The notes under the pieces were generated by a model, which worked only from the letters and a program-made list of their open reading frames with translations, was not told the DNA's origin and ran no database searches. From the NCBI GenBank assembly GCA_032622095.1, contig CP136063.1:143051950-143115949 (forward strand): 64,000 nt of DNA. Reading direction: 5' to 3'. The stretch comes from Siphonodentalium dalli. Lineage: Eukaryota > Mollusca > Scaphopoda > Gadilida > Siphonodentaliidae. Below, piece by piece: positions 10,280-21,433 of this stretch. The position numbers and the translations under genes were made by a program. The first letter of the stretch is position 1; the number at the start of each line of letters is the position of its first letter.

Positions 10280-10877
10280 TCTACTATATAATTTGAGACT
10301 ATGTGTGTGTATATATGTGGGTACTTCATAGAATCGAAAACGCGTGTAGGAACGGGCATCCCCACGGCAATGTCGGCTTATAAGACATCTTTACTACACA
10401 TGACAGCCGCCGATGGACAATTGGTCTCTATATATGTACCAAAATTACGCCGCGTTGGTGACTGGGAAATTCCAGGGAATGCCGATTGAGCTCAAACTTG
10501 CTACCTACGGGAAGTGTCATATTCCAGGGAATGCCGATTGAGCTCAAACTTGCTACCTACGGGAAGTGTCATATATATGTGTGTGTCCTCTATAGACTCG
10601 AACCGATTGAGCTCAAACTTGCTAAATGCGGGAAGTGTCATGGACGGGTTCATTGAAAAAAAAAATCGGGTAAAATTGAAAAACAAAATTAAAAAGGCAC
10701 AATTAACTCATTGAAAAACCAAGCAAAATCGATTTAAAAAGGCACAATTAACTCATTAAAAAACAAAAATATTAACTCATTGAAAAACAAAAAATTAAAT
10801 TAATTAAAAAAATTATTTAAAACTTAAAAATTGTCATGTTTCTGACTATTGCCGCCAGTGGCGGGCTAACCTGCTAG
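10280..10877 (+). mobile_element. Helitron-like element, complete (598 bp)
   Basis: It starts with TCTACTATATAATTTGAG after an A and ends with hairpin GCCGCCAGTGGCGGGC, TAACCTG, CTAG|T. The interior has the CCGATTGAGCTCAAACTTGC repeats and a poly-A/AT-rich tail. The same element returns near 31.5 and 34.6 kb. Confidence 0.8.
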
Positions 10878-10916
10878 TCTATCTATTATATATTTTGAAA
10901 GATCTGTGTATGTGTT

Positions 10917-10958
<42 letters not shown>

Positions 10959-11639
10959 AAATCGATGGACTCGAAAACGACTAAGCCAATTTCGATGAAA
11001 TTTGGTATTTGGATGTGTTTTCGGCCGGAGACGAACATAGGCATATTTATTTGTCCGTGCGAGGTCAACTTTTCACGTGCGGAGGTCAAATCTGTTTTTA
11101 CGCCGTTTTTGCGCTAATATATTTCAGTTCGGTGCTCACAAATCGATTCGATATAGCGCGAATAATAAATTGCCAGTCATATAATTTGCACGGTTAGAAT
11201 CTGTGGCGTGTCCTCTTTCCAACGATATATAATATGTATGTATCCGTTTTAGTTATCTGCCTCAATTATTAGGTACAAGTGGTCCGATGCTTTTATCGGG
11301 ATAAAATCAATGCGTAATTTCTATGACGTCGTCAGAGGTCATAAAGTTAGATTACGTTAACTCTCACCCTGCCGATGCATTTGACTGTGTCGCGTTAACT
11401 CATCACCGGCCGAGGTATCCGCAAATGACATTGGGCTATATATCTCGCAAACGGGTGTAGCTATCGACTTGAAATTTGGTATGTGAATGTATCTTGCCCC
11501 GGATACGAATTTTATCGGGTCGCCGAGCACGTGCGACACCAGCTTCGCACATGCGCAGACCAGATCTAGGAAACGGGTGGAGCTATCGACTTGAAATTTG
11601 GTTTTTGAATAGCCCGGACGAAGTCGGGTCACCTTCTAG
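10878..11639 (+). mobile_element. Helitron-like element, 3' hairpin variant b
   Basis: It begins TCTATCTATTATATATTTTG straight after the previous CTAG, has a (TG)n tract and one to two 122-bp-type cores, and ends with the alternative hairpin AGCCCGGACGAAGTCGGGT, CACCTT, CTAG|T. No protein-coding content was recognised. Confidence 0.7.
10921..10954 (+). repeat. (TG)17 microsatellite
   Basis: Uninterrupted TG dinucleotides lie just inside the element's 5' end, where other copies carry (CTGT)n or (TA)n. This position seems to be a microsatellite nursery for the family. Confidence 0.95.
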
Positions 11640-12801
11640 TACTATATATTTTGAGACTTCGTATATATGTGTGTATATATATATGTGTGTGTGTACTTCA
11701 TAGAATCCAAAACGCGTGTACAGATTGAGATCAAATTTCGTATGTAAGTGTAAAATCCCACCGACACCGCCGTAGATGTGTTTTCGAGAAGCTCTGAGCA
11801 CCCTTTATCCACTCCCAGTCATCGAAATCAGCTCAAACGGCACGGCCGGGGTTAATAACGTCATTATATATATATATGAAGTCAGAGTCTCCAAAGTTAT
11901 ACCGGAACAAACACGTGTTTACGTCGTCTTGTGGGTCCACGATGGGAGTCTGACTTCAATGCAATGTTATCGCTCGAAACACGTGTTTACTTCGTGTTGA
12001 GGTTCACGATGGGAGTCTGACAATTGTTATCGCTCGAAATAGTACATTAGGACGGGAACGGCTGGACAGATTGAGCTCAAACTTCCTATCTAAAGGTAAA
12101 ATAACACGTACGATGTCGTCCACGCGTTTTCCAGAAGCTCCGAGCACCCGTACTCCACTCCCAGTCATAAAAATCAGCTCAAACGGCACGGCCGGGGTTA
12201 ATAACGTCATTATATATATATATACGAAGTCAACGTTATTAGCATCTGCATTGAGTGCATTTCCTAGAACGCAACACGTGTTTTACGTCGTCTTGAGGTT
12301 TACGATGGGAGTCATTTCAATGCAATGTTATCGCTCGAAACACGTGTTTACTTCGTGTTGAGGTTCACGATGGGAGTCTGACATTTCAATGCAATGTTAT
12401 CGCTCGAAATATTATGCAGAAAGGCAGATCTCGGAAACGGGTGGAGCTATCGACCTGAAATTTGCTATGTGAATGTATCTTGCACCGGGTACAAATTTTA
12501 TCGGGTCGCCGAGTCCATGCGACGCCCGTGCAGCGCATGCGCAGACGAGATCTCGGAAACGGGTGGAGCTATCGACTTGAAATTTGCTATGTGAATGTAT
12601 CTTGCGCCGGGTACAAATTTGATCGGGTCGCCGAGTCCGTGCGACGCCAGCTTCGCGCATGCGCAGACCAGATCTCGGAAACGGGTGGAGCTACCGGGTA
12701 CAAATTTTTCTTATTGAAACGCGTGGAGCTAAAAATTAAAAACAAATATTAAAAAAATGTCATGTTTCGGACAAGCCGCCGGTGGCGGGCTAACCTGCTA
12801 G
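11640..12801 (+). mobile_element. Helitron-like element (1.16 kb)
   Basis: 5' TACTATATATTTTGAGACTTC; 3' hairpin GCCGCCGGTGGCGGGC and CTAG|T. The interior has two diverged copies of a ~360-bp segment (AAATCAGCTCAAACGGCACGG near 11,826 and 12,172; GGGAGTCTGAC near 11,945, 12,009 and 12,369), then two 122-bp cores with the same 3' sequence as the element at 1-456. Confidence 0.75.
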
Positions 12802-13398
12802 TCTCCTATATATTTTGAGAACTACGTATATATATAAATATATGTGTCCTCTATAGACTCTAAAACGGCTGGATCGATTGAGCTCAAACTTCCCATATAA
12901 TGGTAAAATGCCTCGGGAATCGTCTTCGCGGCGTTTTGGAGAAGCTCTGAGCACTCATTCTCCACTCCCAATCACAAAAAAACGGCACTGCGGTGGTTAA
13001 TCAAGTGATAATTTAATGAGCGTATGTTTTCGACGCATCGCTATAAAAGAGCGTTTGTTTACAATTCAACGTTATCGCTCGAAATTTGGTATGAGATATA
13101 CGGGAACAATACTTTTGAGTGGTTTCCTATGCGGAGAGATTTATTGGATGTCATAGTACTTTTAGACGCAGTTGATTTACTATTCTTTGTGAATAGCTAG
13201 ACTGCCATTCGTTCGAGTTGTTTTAGATCAAACAATATTCTCTGTCGCACTCATATTTCGTCATGAACGAATCCACTGGAATCGACCTATTTTTAGAACG
13301 CAACACGTGATACCAAACAAAATTACGTTGCGTTGGTGTGGGGTTCACGGCGGGCTTAATTGACTGTCCGATCTTTGCGGGGACTATTGACCATCTCG
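12802..13398 (+). mobile_element. Helitron-like element lacking a clear 3' end
   Basis: It begins TCTCCTATATATTTTGAGAAC after a CTAG and shares the GTTTGTTTACAATTCAACGTT body block. No hairpin/CTAG precedes the next element at 13,399, so the 3' end is truncated or replaced. Confidence 0.55.
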
Positions 13399-14136
13399 TC
13401 TAATATATATTTTGGGACTTCTGTATGTTTGTCTGTTTGTGTGTTAGCTATGGCCGGGAAAACAGCCCGACGAATTTTGTCCAGGGAGTGTTTTGGACGG
13501 GTCAAATCGTGACTCCGACCTGACCTTGACCTTCAAAAAGGTCAATTCAAGGTAAATCGGGTAAAACGGGACGGATTTCGACGAAATCTGATACCTAGAG
13601 ATACTTTTGTCCGGGGAATCTTTTAGACGGTCAAATCGTTACCCCGACCTGACATTGACCTTCAAAAGGGTCAATTAAAGGTCAAATCGGGTAAAACGGA
13701 CGGATTTCGACGAAATTTGATACCTCGGTGTACTTTTGTCCGGTGGGTGTTTTGGACGGGTCAAATCGTGACCCCAACCTGACGTTGACCTTCAGAATTG
13801 TCAATTCAAGGCCAAATCGCGAATTCTGACGGGATTTAGACAACATTTGATACCTAGGGTTACTTTTGTCCGAGGAGTGTTTTGGATGGGTCAAATCGTG
13901 ACCGCAACCTGACCTTGACCTTCAAAATGGTCAATTCAAGGTCAAATCGGGTAAAATCTGACGGATTTCGACGGGTACTTTTGTCGGGTACTTTTGTCCG
14001 GGGAGTGATTTGGACGGGTCAAATCGTGACCCCGACCTGACCTTGACCTTCAAAATAGTCAATTGAAGGTAAAATCACGCAATTCGCCGAAAAGCAGAGG
14101 GGAAACAGCCCGGACGAAGTCGTGTCCACCAGCTGG
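13399..14136 (+). mobile_element. Helitron-like element, 130-bp core family
   Basis: 5' TCTAATATATATTTTGGGACT followed by CTGT-type repeats. It ends AGCCCGGACGAAGTCGTGT, CCACCAG, CTGG|T, so the terminal tetramer is CTGG, which still fits CTRR. Five core units fill the interior. Confidence 0.75.
13500..14090 (+). repeat. 130-bp core repeats with TGACCTTGACCTT motifs (5 units)
   Basis: GTCAAATCGT occurs at about 13,501, 13,630, 13,760, 13,890 and 14,018, spacing 128-130 bp. Each unit carries TGACCTTGACCTTCAAAA and an opposing GGTCAATTCAAGGTCAAAT, so every unit can fold and carries AGGTCA half-sites on both strands. Confidence 0.9.
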
Positions 14137-14803
14137 TCTAATATATATTTTGGGATTTCTGTCTGTCTGTTTGTGTGTTAGCTATGGCCGGGAAAACTGC
14201 CGGGTGGATTTTGATACCTAGGAGTAATTTTGTCCATGGAGTGTTTTGGACGGGTCAAATTGTGACCCCGACCTGACCTTGACCTTCAAAAAGGTCAATT
14301 CAAAGTCGACTCGGGTAAAACGGACGGATTTCGACGAAATTTGATACATAGGGCTACTTTTGTCTCGGGAATCTTTTGGACGGGTCAAATCGTGACCCCG
14401 ACCTGACATTGACCTTCAAAATGATCAATTCAAGGTCAAATCTGGTAAAACGGACAGAATTCGACGAAATTTTATACCTAGGAATACTTTTGTCCGTGGA
14501 GTGATTTAGGCGGGTCAAATCGTGATCCCGACCTGACCTTGACCTTCAAAATGGTAAATTCAAGGTCAAATCGAGTAAAACGGACGGATTTCTACGAATT
14601 TTATACCTAGGGTTACTTTTGTCCGGGGAGTGATTTGGACGGGTCAGATAATGACCCCGACCTGACCTTGACCTTAAAAATTGTCAATTCAAGGTCAAAT
14701 CGGGTAAAATACGGATTTCAGCGAAATTTTATTCCTATGGGTACTTTTGTCCGGATGAAAGCAAAGGGGAAACAGCCCAGACGAAGTCGGGCCCACCAGC
14801 TAG
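14137..14803 (+). mobile_element. Helitron-like element, 130-bp core family
   Basis: It starts TCTAATATATATTTTGGGAT immediately after the previous element and ends AGCCCAGACGAAGTCGGGC, CCACCAG, CTAG|T. It has four core units (GTCARAT at about 14,254, 14,384, 14,514 and 14,643), a clear head-to-tail partner of the preceding element. Confidence 0.8.
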
Positions 14804-14832
14804 TCTTGTCTATCTATATCTATATTTGCGAA

Positions 14833-14867
<35 letters not shown>

Positions 14868-16195
14868 GTTCTATAGACATTCACAGGGGACCATCTAAAT
14901 GATGCCAAAGGGGTCTACTAGGAGTAGCTTTTTACGAGAAAGATAATGGTCGGGGTTAGAATTTTCTAAAGTGACGCCGTTGTTGTCAGGGGCAGAAAAG
15001 GGGGAGGGGCAGAACAAAAAATTGTCGCCGATTGCCACCAAACTTATATATAATCATCCCCATAATATGAGGAATCTAATGGCGTGGTTTAAATATGGCA
15101 AAAGTCGCATCGTTCGCGTCAGGGGTGCCCGGAAGGGGGGGGGGGGCAGATTTTTTTTTTCTGTCGCCGATTGCCACCAAACTTATATATAATCATCCCC
15201 ATGATATGAAGAATCCAACGGTGTGGTTTAAATATGTCAAAAGTGGAGTCGTTTGAGTCAGGGATGAATGGGAGGGGAGAGGGGCACCAAAATTGATAAA
15301 ACTAATTTTAGCGCCGATTTCCACCAACTTGATATATATTCTTCTTCATGATATAAGGAATCTAATTATGCGATTTAACAACGCCAAATTGTTGTTTTTG
15401 GATGAGAGATTGGGAGGGGTGGGCACTGAATTTGATAATAAGTCGCCGATTGCCACCACACTTATACAAAATCATCCCCATAGTATGAGGAGTCTGATGG
15501 TGTGACTTTTATCTGTCAAATGTGGCCTCATTCGAGTCAGGGTTGCATTGAAAGGGACAGGGGCACCAAAATTGATGCACAATTTTTTTAGCGCCAATTT
15601 CCACCAAATTGATACACGTTCTTATCCATGATACGAGGAATCTAATCGTGATTTAAAGACGCCATAGTGGTGCTGTTTGGGTGAGAGATGGAGAGGGGAG
15701 GGATTGGCACCAAATTTTATAAAAAAAATTGTTTAGTCGCCGATTATTACCAAACTTATAAACAATCATCTCCATGATATGAGGAGTGTAATCGTGTGGT
15801 TTAAGGAAGTCACAAGTGGGGCCATTCGAGTCAGTGGTGTATAGAGATGAGAGGGGCACAACAAATTATATCTATGTGTTTAGTGCCGATTTCCACCAGA
15901 TTGATACATATTCTTCTCCGTGATACGAGGAATCTTATCGTGTGGTTTAGATACACCAAATTGGTGCCCTATGGGTGAGAGATATGGGGACCTTAAATTT
16001 GATACGAATTTGTATACTCGCCAATTTTCACCAATTTCATATATATGCATCTCTAATCTCTAATGAGACTTAGTGTGTGCAGCTTGAGTCCGAAATAGGG
16101 ACGGGAGGGTCACCAAAACTGATACAAAATATTTTTAGTACCAATTACCATCAAATTCAGACACGTTCTTCTCAAATGATACAAGAAATAAAATC
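14804..16195 (+). mobile_element. Helitron-associated-type element with 145-bp core array
   Basis: It abuts the preceding CTAG and begins TCTTGTCTATCTATATC, then a (CTGT)n tract at 14,835-14,867 and a tandem array. No hairpin/CTRR end was found before the next CTGT tract at about 16,200, so the 3' border is approximate. The 5' end is less similar to the other families. Confidence 0.5.
14950..16190 (+). repeat. Alternating A/B tandem repeat, ~120-150-bp units (~9 units)
   Basis: Units are anchored by GTCGCCGATTGCCACCAAAC (type A; 15,024, 15,163, 15,442, 15,735) or GCGCCGATTTCCACCA (type B; 15,311, 15,591, 15,883), with two more decayed units near 16,017 and 16,137. From the second unit on, A and B alternate, giving a ~285-bp higher-order dimer. 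Poly-G runs mark several junctions. Confidence 0.8.
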
Positions 16196-17559
16196 GTGCT
16201 GTCTGTCTGTCTGTCTTTTTGTCTGTCTGTGTGCCTTCTATATATAACTTCACGCGGTACAATCTAGATGGCACCAAGGCGTTCTAAGAGGGGTAACCTT
16301 TTACAAGGAAGATGATGGTGAGGGTTAAAATTTTCTAAAATGACGCTGTTGGTGGGAGGGGAAATTTAAAAAATATGGTGAAATTGTTTTGTCGCTGATT
16401 TCCACCAAACGAATACATAATCACCTTCGCAATATGGCGTTGTTCGAGTCAGCGTTGCATCAACAATTGATTTAATAAACCAAATTCCACCAAATTCATA
16501 CACGTTTTTCTCTAATGATATACCATGAATTAAATCACATTTGGTGTCGTTTGCGTCACGGATGGCGAGCGGATATGCACTATCATTGATATTCGCCGAT
16601 ATCCACATATAAGTTATATACAGTCACCAGGCCATCTCCATATCATTTTAAGTAGTTCGGCGTTCACATTTCACAATCCCGACATATGGTGACCCACATA
16701 AGTCACTTGAACAATTATATCTTCTTAACAGTCATATTTATATGGGAATGGCAATCAATGCATTCACACAATGAGCTAGCAAAAAGAGATAACTAGAAGA
16801 AGCATTAAACGTATATTTATCATTCTATTGAAGAGATACATATATTCGTGCAAACTGAGAGACCTCGAACCGTCAGAGGATTGCATATATATAATAACAA
16901 AATTTAGTCTGTTCCATTCAATACACTTTCCACAAAAAGTTACAATTTGTCAAGAGATATGGAAGGTCTGTTCAAAAATAGTGGTCACAGTGTGCAGTCA
17001 AATATAGTTTCTTCTGATATACAAGAAAATGCAGTTAGTAGCACTAGACTTTTCAGGATCCTACCAATACTGACAACTGACAAGGGTTTTAGAACAGACT
17101 CATCGACTGACATAAACAACTCAAAATCTCGCACTGTGCCTGGCACATGTAGCTGATATATTTGCGCAGCAACATTTCGTTTAAACTAAGAATATTTAGC
17201 CAATATATATAGCACCATGAACAGAGGAGCACCTGGAAATTTCTTTGAAACATCTGTATCTTCATGGATATATGATAGCCAGGTGTCCTCGAGATCTTAG
17301 TTCAACCCACTAGATTGATTGATACATCTCAATATGTAAAACCCAATTATAATATTTTATCGAACTAATGTGTTTATGATGTTCATGTATCATATTATAA
17401 CGTCTAATGTATACGCAGTTGTAAATAAATAAATACTTCATTATTGGTGGAACGGATAAATCGTGATAAACAGAATGACAATTAAGCAAGAGCATTCTCT
17501 ATTCCCAACAAATATCCACAACATACATTAACCTGGGCAACGCCGGGTAACCCTGCTAG
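16196..17559 (+). mobile_element. Helitron-associated-type element, 3' hairpin variant c
   Basis: It starts with a second (CTGT)n tract (about 16,201-16,228) and the same post-microsatellite block as at 14,880 (ATCTAGATGGCACCAAGG; GTTAAAATTTTCTAAAATGA). It ends CCTGGGCAACGCCGGGT, AACCCTG, CTAG|T at 17,559. The middle (16,650-17,500) has no recognised gene or repeat. Confidence 0.55.
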
Positions 17560-17944
17560 TACTATATATTTTGAGACTTCCGTATATATATATGTGTGTA
17601 CTTTATAGAATCGAAAACTTGTGACTCGATTGAGTTCAAACTTCCCATCACCCTTTCTCCACTCCCAATCATCAAAATCACCGCGAACGGCACTGCGGTG
17701 GTTAATCAAGTGACAATTTAATGAGCGTTGTATATGACGCATCGCTATAAAAAAGAGCGTTTGTTTTCAACGTTATCGCGTGAAATTTCGCATACTGAAC
17801 GGGGGACGGCGTTTGTTTACATTATCTGGAACTCGCTTCCTAGGAACGGGGACATATTCATCGGATTAGACCCCACGGCATCCCCACGGCAATGTCGGCT
17901 TATAAGACATCATGGATTACTATGTGTACTTACGCACTGTAAAA

Positions 17945-18085
17945 AGGACTGTGTGGCAGCTTCCACACAATGACTGTGTGGAGGCATTATCTGAACATAA
18001 ATGTGTACACAATACACACATATGTGTGTATCACCCAATATCCACACATATATGTGTACATCACCACACATATTTGTATGTGACG
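17945..18085. repeat. Subterminal TGTGTGG/CCACACA palindromes, left side
   Basis: Short palindromes such as TGTGTGGCAGCTTCCACACA and CACACATATGTGTG are packed within 150 bp of the CACT end. A related copy of the block (ACTGTGTGGTGAAGACATTT...) occurs again at about 18,507-18,560. Such subterminal repeats bind transposase in CACTA-type elements (family knowledge). Confidence 0.7.
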
Positions 18086-18694
18086 TCGGTTTTTTTAAAT
18101 TTCACGTGGTGGTCACGCGCGCGTCGTTGTTTCGTACAGGCTCACAGGCTGCCGTAAAGTGTACACATGGAGTCTTGTTGATTGTGGTGGATCTCGAAAT
18201 TCGATATATTGGTCGGTCTCTTAGATTATTTCTATAGTTAAGGTAAGATTATATTTAAATTGGCAAGATATTCACCTTTGTGAGAATTTCCGTATCTATT
18301 TTGTATAAAACATGATTGAACGAAATAATAAACTTGATTTGGATTTTCTGATTCATCAATTCCCTGTCGCATGCATAGTCATATATTTACATTTTAGAGT
18401 TGTGCGTTTATCTGGGTTTATCTGTTGTTTCTGTAGTCTATATGATACACATCTTTCCGAAGCACAAAACCTGCTCGAAAATTGTCTTTATGTAAATTGA
18501 CAAATTCAACTGTGTGGTGAAGACATTTACTGAACAAATGTGTGTTCATCACATACACACTATATATTATACAGCGTGCTTTAAACCAGAACCACAATTT
18601 TATTATTTTGCACGGTAAGGTTCTCATGTTGATAAAGTAACGACGTTTTTTGTGTTTATATGGAATGCAGATGAGAGGAAATATATACTGAGAC

Positions 18695-19119
18695 CAGTGA
18701 CGTGGCGACAGGGCGGATATTGGGAAGGGTGTGTCTATAACCCTATCCCAAACCTCGGTAAAATTTACTAAGTTTTACACCACATGCATTATAATAGGTT
18801 GAAATTGTTCTCTTTGTTTGATTTTTCAACCAGTAATTAGTGGGAAATTTATAGTTTTTTTTAGACAAACAGTAGTATATTTTTCTACTTTTGGTAAAAC
18901 AAAAATGGCCTCAAATGGCCATCGGGTGGAAGACTTCCATTTGGTTGGAAATTCTAATAGTTGGAAAGCTTGAGGTACCAATTGGAAAATTCTGAACGAG
19001 AGGTGGGTGTGCAAATATAATTCTACAAATATGGTTCAAGGGGGATGGTGGGGTGTACTTCGACATTTGAAGGTGGACACCCCCCCCCCACCAACGGCGA
19101 CCACTGAGCCGCGTCCATG
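18695..19119. mobile_element. hAT-like MITE, degenerate (425 bp)
   Basis: The ends CAGTGACGTGGC and (inverted) CATGGACGCGGC match at 9 of 12 positions. The flanks ACTGAGAC (18,687-18,694) and AATGAGAC (19,120-19,127) resemble an 8-bp target duplication with one change. The interior shares AGTTGGAAA / GGACACCCCCCCC blocks with the better-preserved element at 44,111. Confidence 0.5.
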
Positions 19120-19127
19120 AATGAGAC

Positions 19128-21433
19128 TTGTGGCTGTCACTGAAATGCCCTAGTCGCATACTACGAAGTTCTATATGACATGTGGCACCCGGAATAACAA
19201 AATGTGTAAAATTGGTGTTTCAAATTAATTTCATTTGAATACGATGAGCATCACTGTTGCAATAAACCTTGAAATACCACAATGGACGATCAATGTACCA
19301 AGGGAAACAAATTGTTGGGTGGATGGCGTATTTATTTGTCAATTATATTGGTGGTTTACCAAGACGATGTGAAAAATTAGCATGCATAATTTGGCTCCTC
19401 TGCTATGTATAACTTGCGTAAATTGGTTACCGAGGGAGGGGCCCGGGGGGGGGGGGGTGATGTCGTATATCTAATACATATGTAGCCACCGTTTGTGTCC
19501 AAAACTTTAAATTGTGAAGAATATTATGTCATTCAATAAATGTCATAGCAAATAATGAACTTAGAAATAATCTAAAATTATAAATACTGCAGAATAGTGA
19601 GATGTGTCATTAAAGTATTATTAGCATTTGGACTAAGTGACGTACATGGTGAAGAGTTATCGTTTATACTATAAAAAAGGGGTGGGGGGGCTTATTTTCA
19701 AACTCGCCATGTTTCTCATATTATAATCCTTATATATGAATGTATTGTGTTATATATAGCTACAATTCCTTATGTAAAATTGCAAATTTCCCGTGTCAAG
19801 ATTGCGCTTAATGAGGCATCGATCTGGCCATATAGATAAAGTAAAATATATTTATAAATTGTCCGAACATTCATTATGTGAAGCTATAATGAGTAGTACA
19901 TGTATATATTTAGTATCATTCAAAAACTATATTCCTTTCTGAAAATGCGCTCTTTAATGTATGAATTATAATACTGTTATAGATGTACATACAATGTATA
20001 CTGTAAATAATATTCCCAATGGCATGTTACAGGTTCAATGGTGAAATCATGGCGGTCACGCGGTGTAACGTCGATGTAAATAACAAGATATGGACATGAC
20101 TGCCTTGGCAACGACGCAGATAAACTATAATCAACCAACCAAGAACCACGGTGGAATGTATGAGTTAGACACAAATTCCACAATCAATGATTTTGGTATA
20201 CATATGATGTCATGTGCTGTAATTTGGTTTATGTGCAAGAGGCTATTACATTCAAAAAGACTATCCTCTTTGGAGCCCTTAATTTTCTTGTATAGTTCAA
20301 GGGATCTCAGAAATCTTCAGTTAGTTTTAGAGCTTGTTCTTCTACACACGTGAGGGCGAGTCTGATGTAAGACAGCCAACCAGTAGCAATATATATGTAT
20401 ATATAGCAGAGACTGACTTTCGAATTGTTCCAATACATTCAAGTTGAAGGAAAATTCTAGTTATTGATGTGAAACCCATTAATGGAACTGAAACATGCAC
20501 GCTTATAGTTTAAAGGATGACCAAAATATTACGTGAATGTGTTAAACGGCTGTTTGTTTTGTGTCTTTGTATTATTGAAATTAAAGACTATAGCTATACT
20601 ATATCATTCGACAATCACGATTTCTGCTGTGTACACAAAAGAAGGCCGCGGACCCCCGGGATATATATATATATCTTTATTGACCTCCATAACTGAAGAG
20701 TTTATCAAATGTTATACATGTATACAGTATCAAGGTAGGCTAACATTTTAGCCAACATGAAAATAAACAAATAGCAGTATGTATATACACAAATGACACA
20801 AGTGCCACCAAGACATGGTATACATGTTGGGTCATATATTGAGAAGCCTTACACACAGGCAGATATAAATTCAGACATGCAATCAGACATACCGACATGC
20901 GGACATAGTATATGCAGATAGACAAACACAGGCACGCGAACATAACTTTTAAACCTGAACATATTTACATAATGCGGATAAAATCCGAAAGGTACAGAGA
21001 ATAAATGCTTAAACTCGCATTTGCTAATTTACTGGCGGCAAACAGTTAGAATTTAGAATATTATTCAAATGTTAGTATTGTGTCGTTTACTATTCAAATA
21101 CAATTGATATACCACAATGCATAAGTGCAAGGAATACAAAAGCGCACACAACTGCTATTTTTACATTCACACCGGTAACATCACATCCGCATGGACGAGT
21201 GATGATGACTACACCGACAGACTACAATACACAGAGATACAATTTCGAAAAAAACATATTACCTGTATCAACGTAATTGGCCTTTCGTCTGATGTGGTAA
21301 TATAACTTAATTGGGAATGAAAGCTTATTTCCTTTGCATTTTTGATCCGAACATTGGAATTTGATTTCTGTGGTGATCAGTTAATAATTGGTCCTAACAT
21401 ACCACTGTGGATTTTCGTTGATACGTTTGGAGA
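19128..21433. other. Interior of the CACT-ended element, no recognised gene
   Basis: No recognisable transposase or other protein family. There are poly-G runs at about 19,446-19,457 and 19,679-19,690, a short (AT)n near 20,660-20,672 and a CTTTATT (AATAAAG on the minus strand) at about 20,675 that could be the 3' UTR end of the minus-strand LINE (uncertain). Confidence 0.4.

Noticed and set aside
20090-20353. 87-codon frame as transposase of the CACT-ended element
   Set aside because: No DDE/D-type motifs or zinc-finger pattern. Length and composition fit chance.
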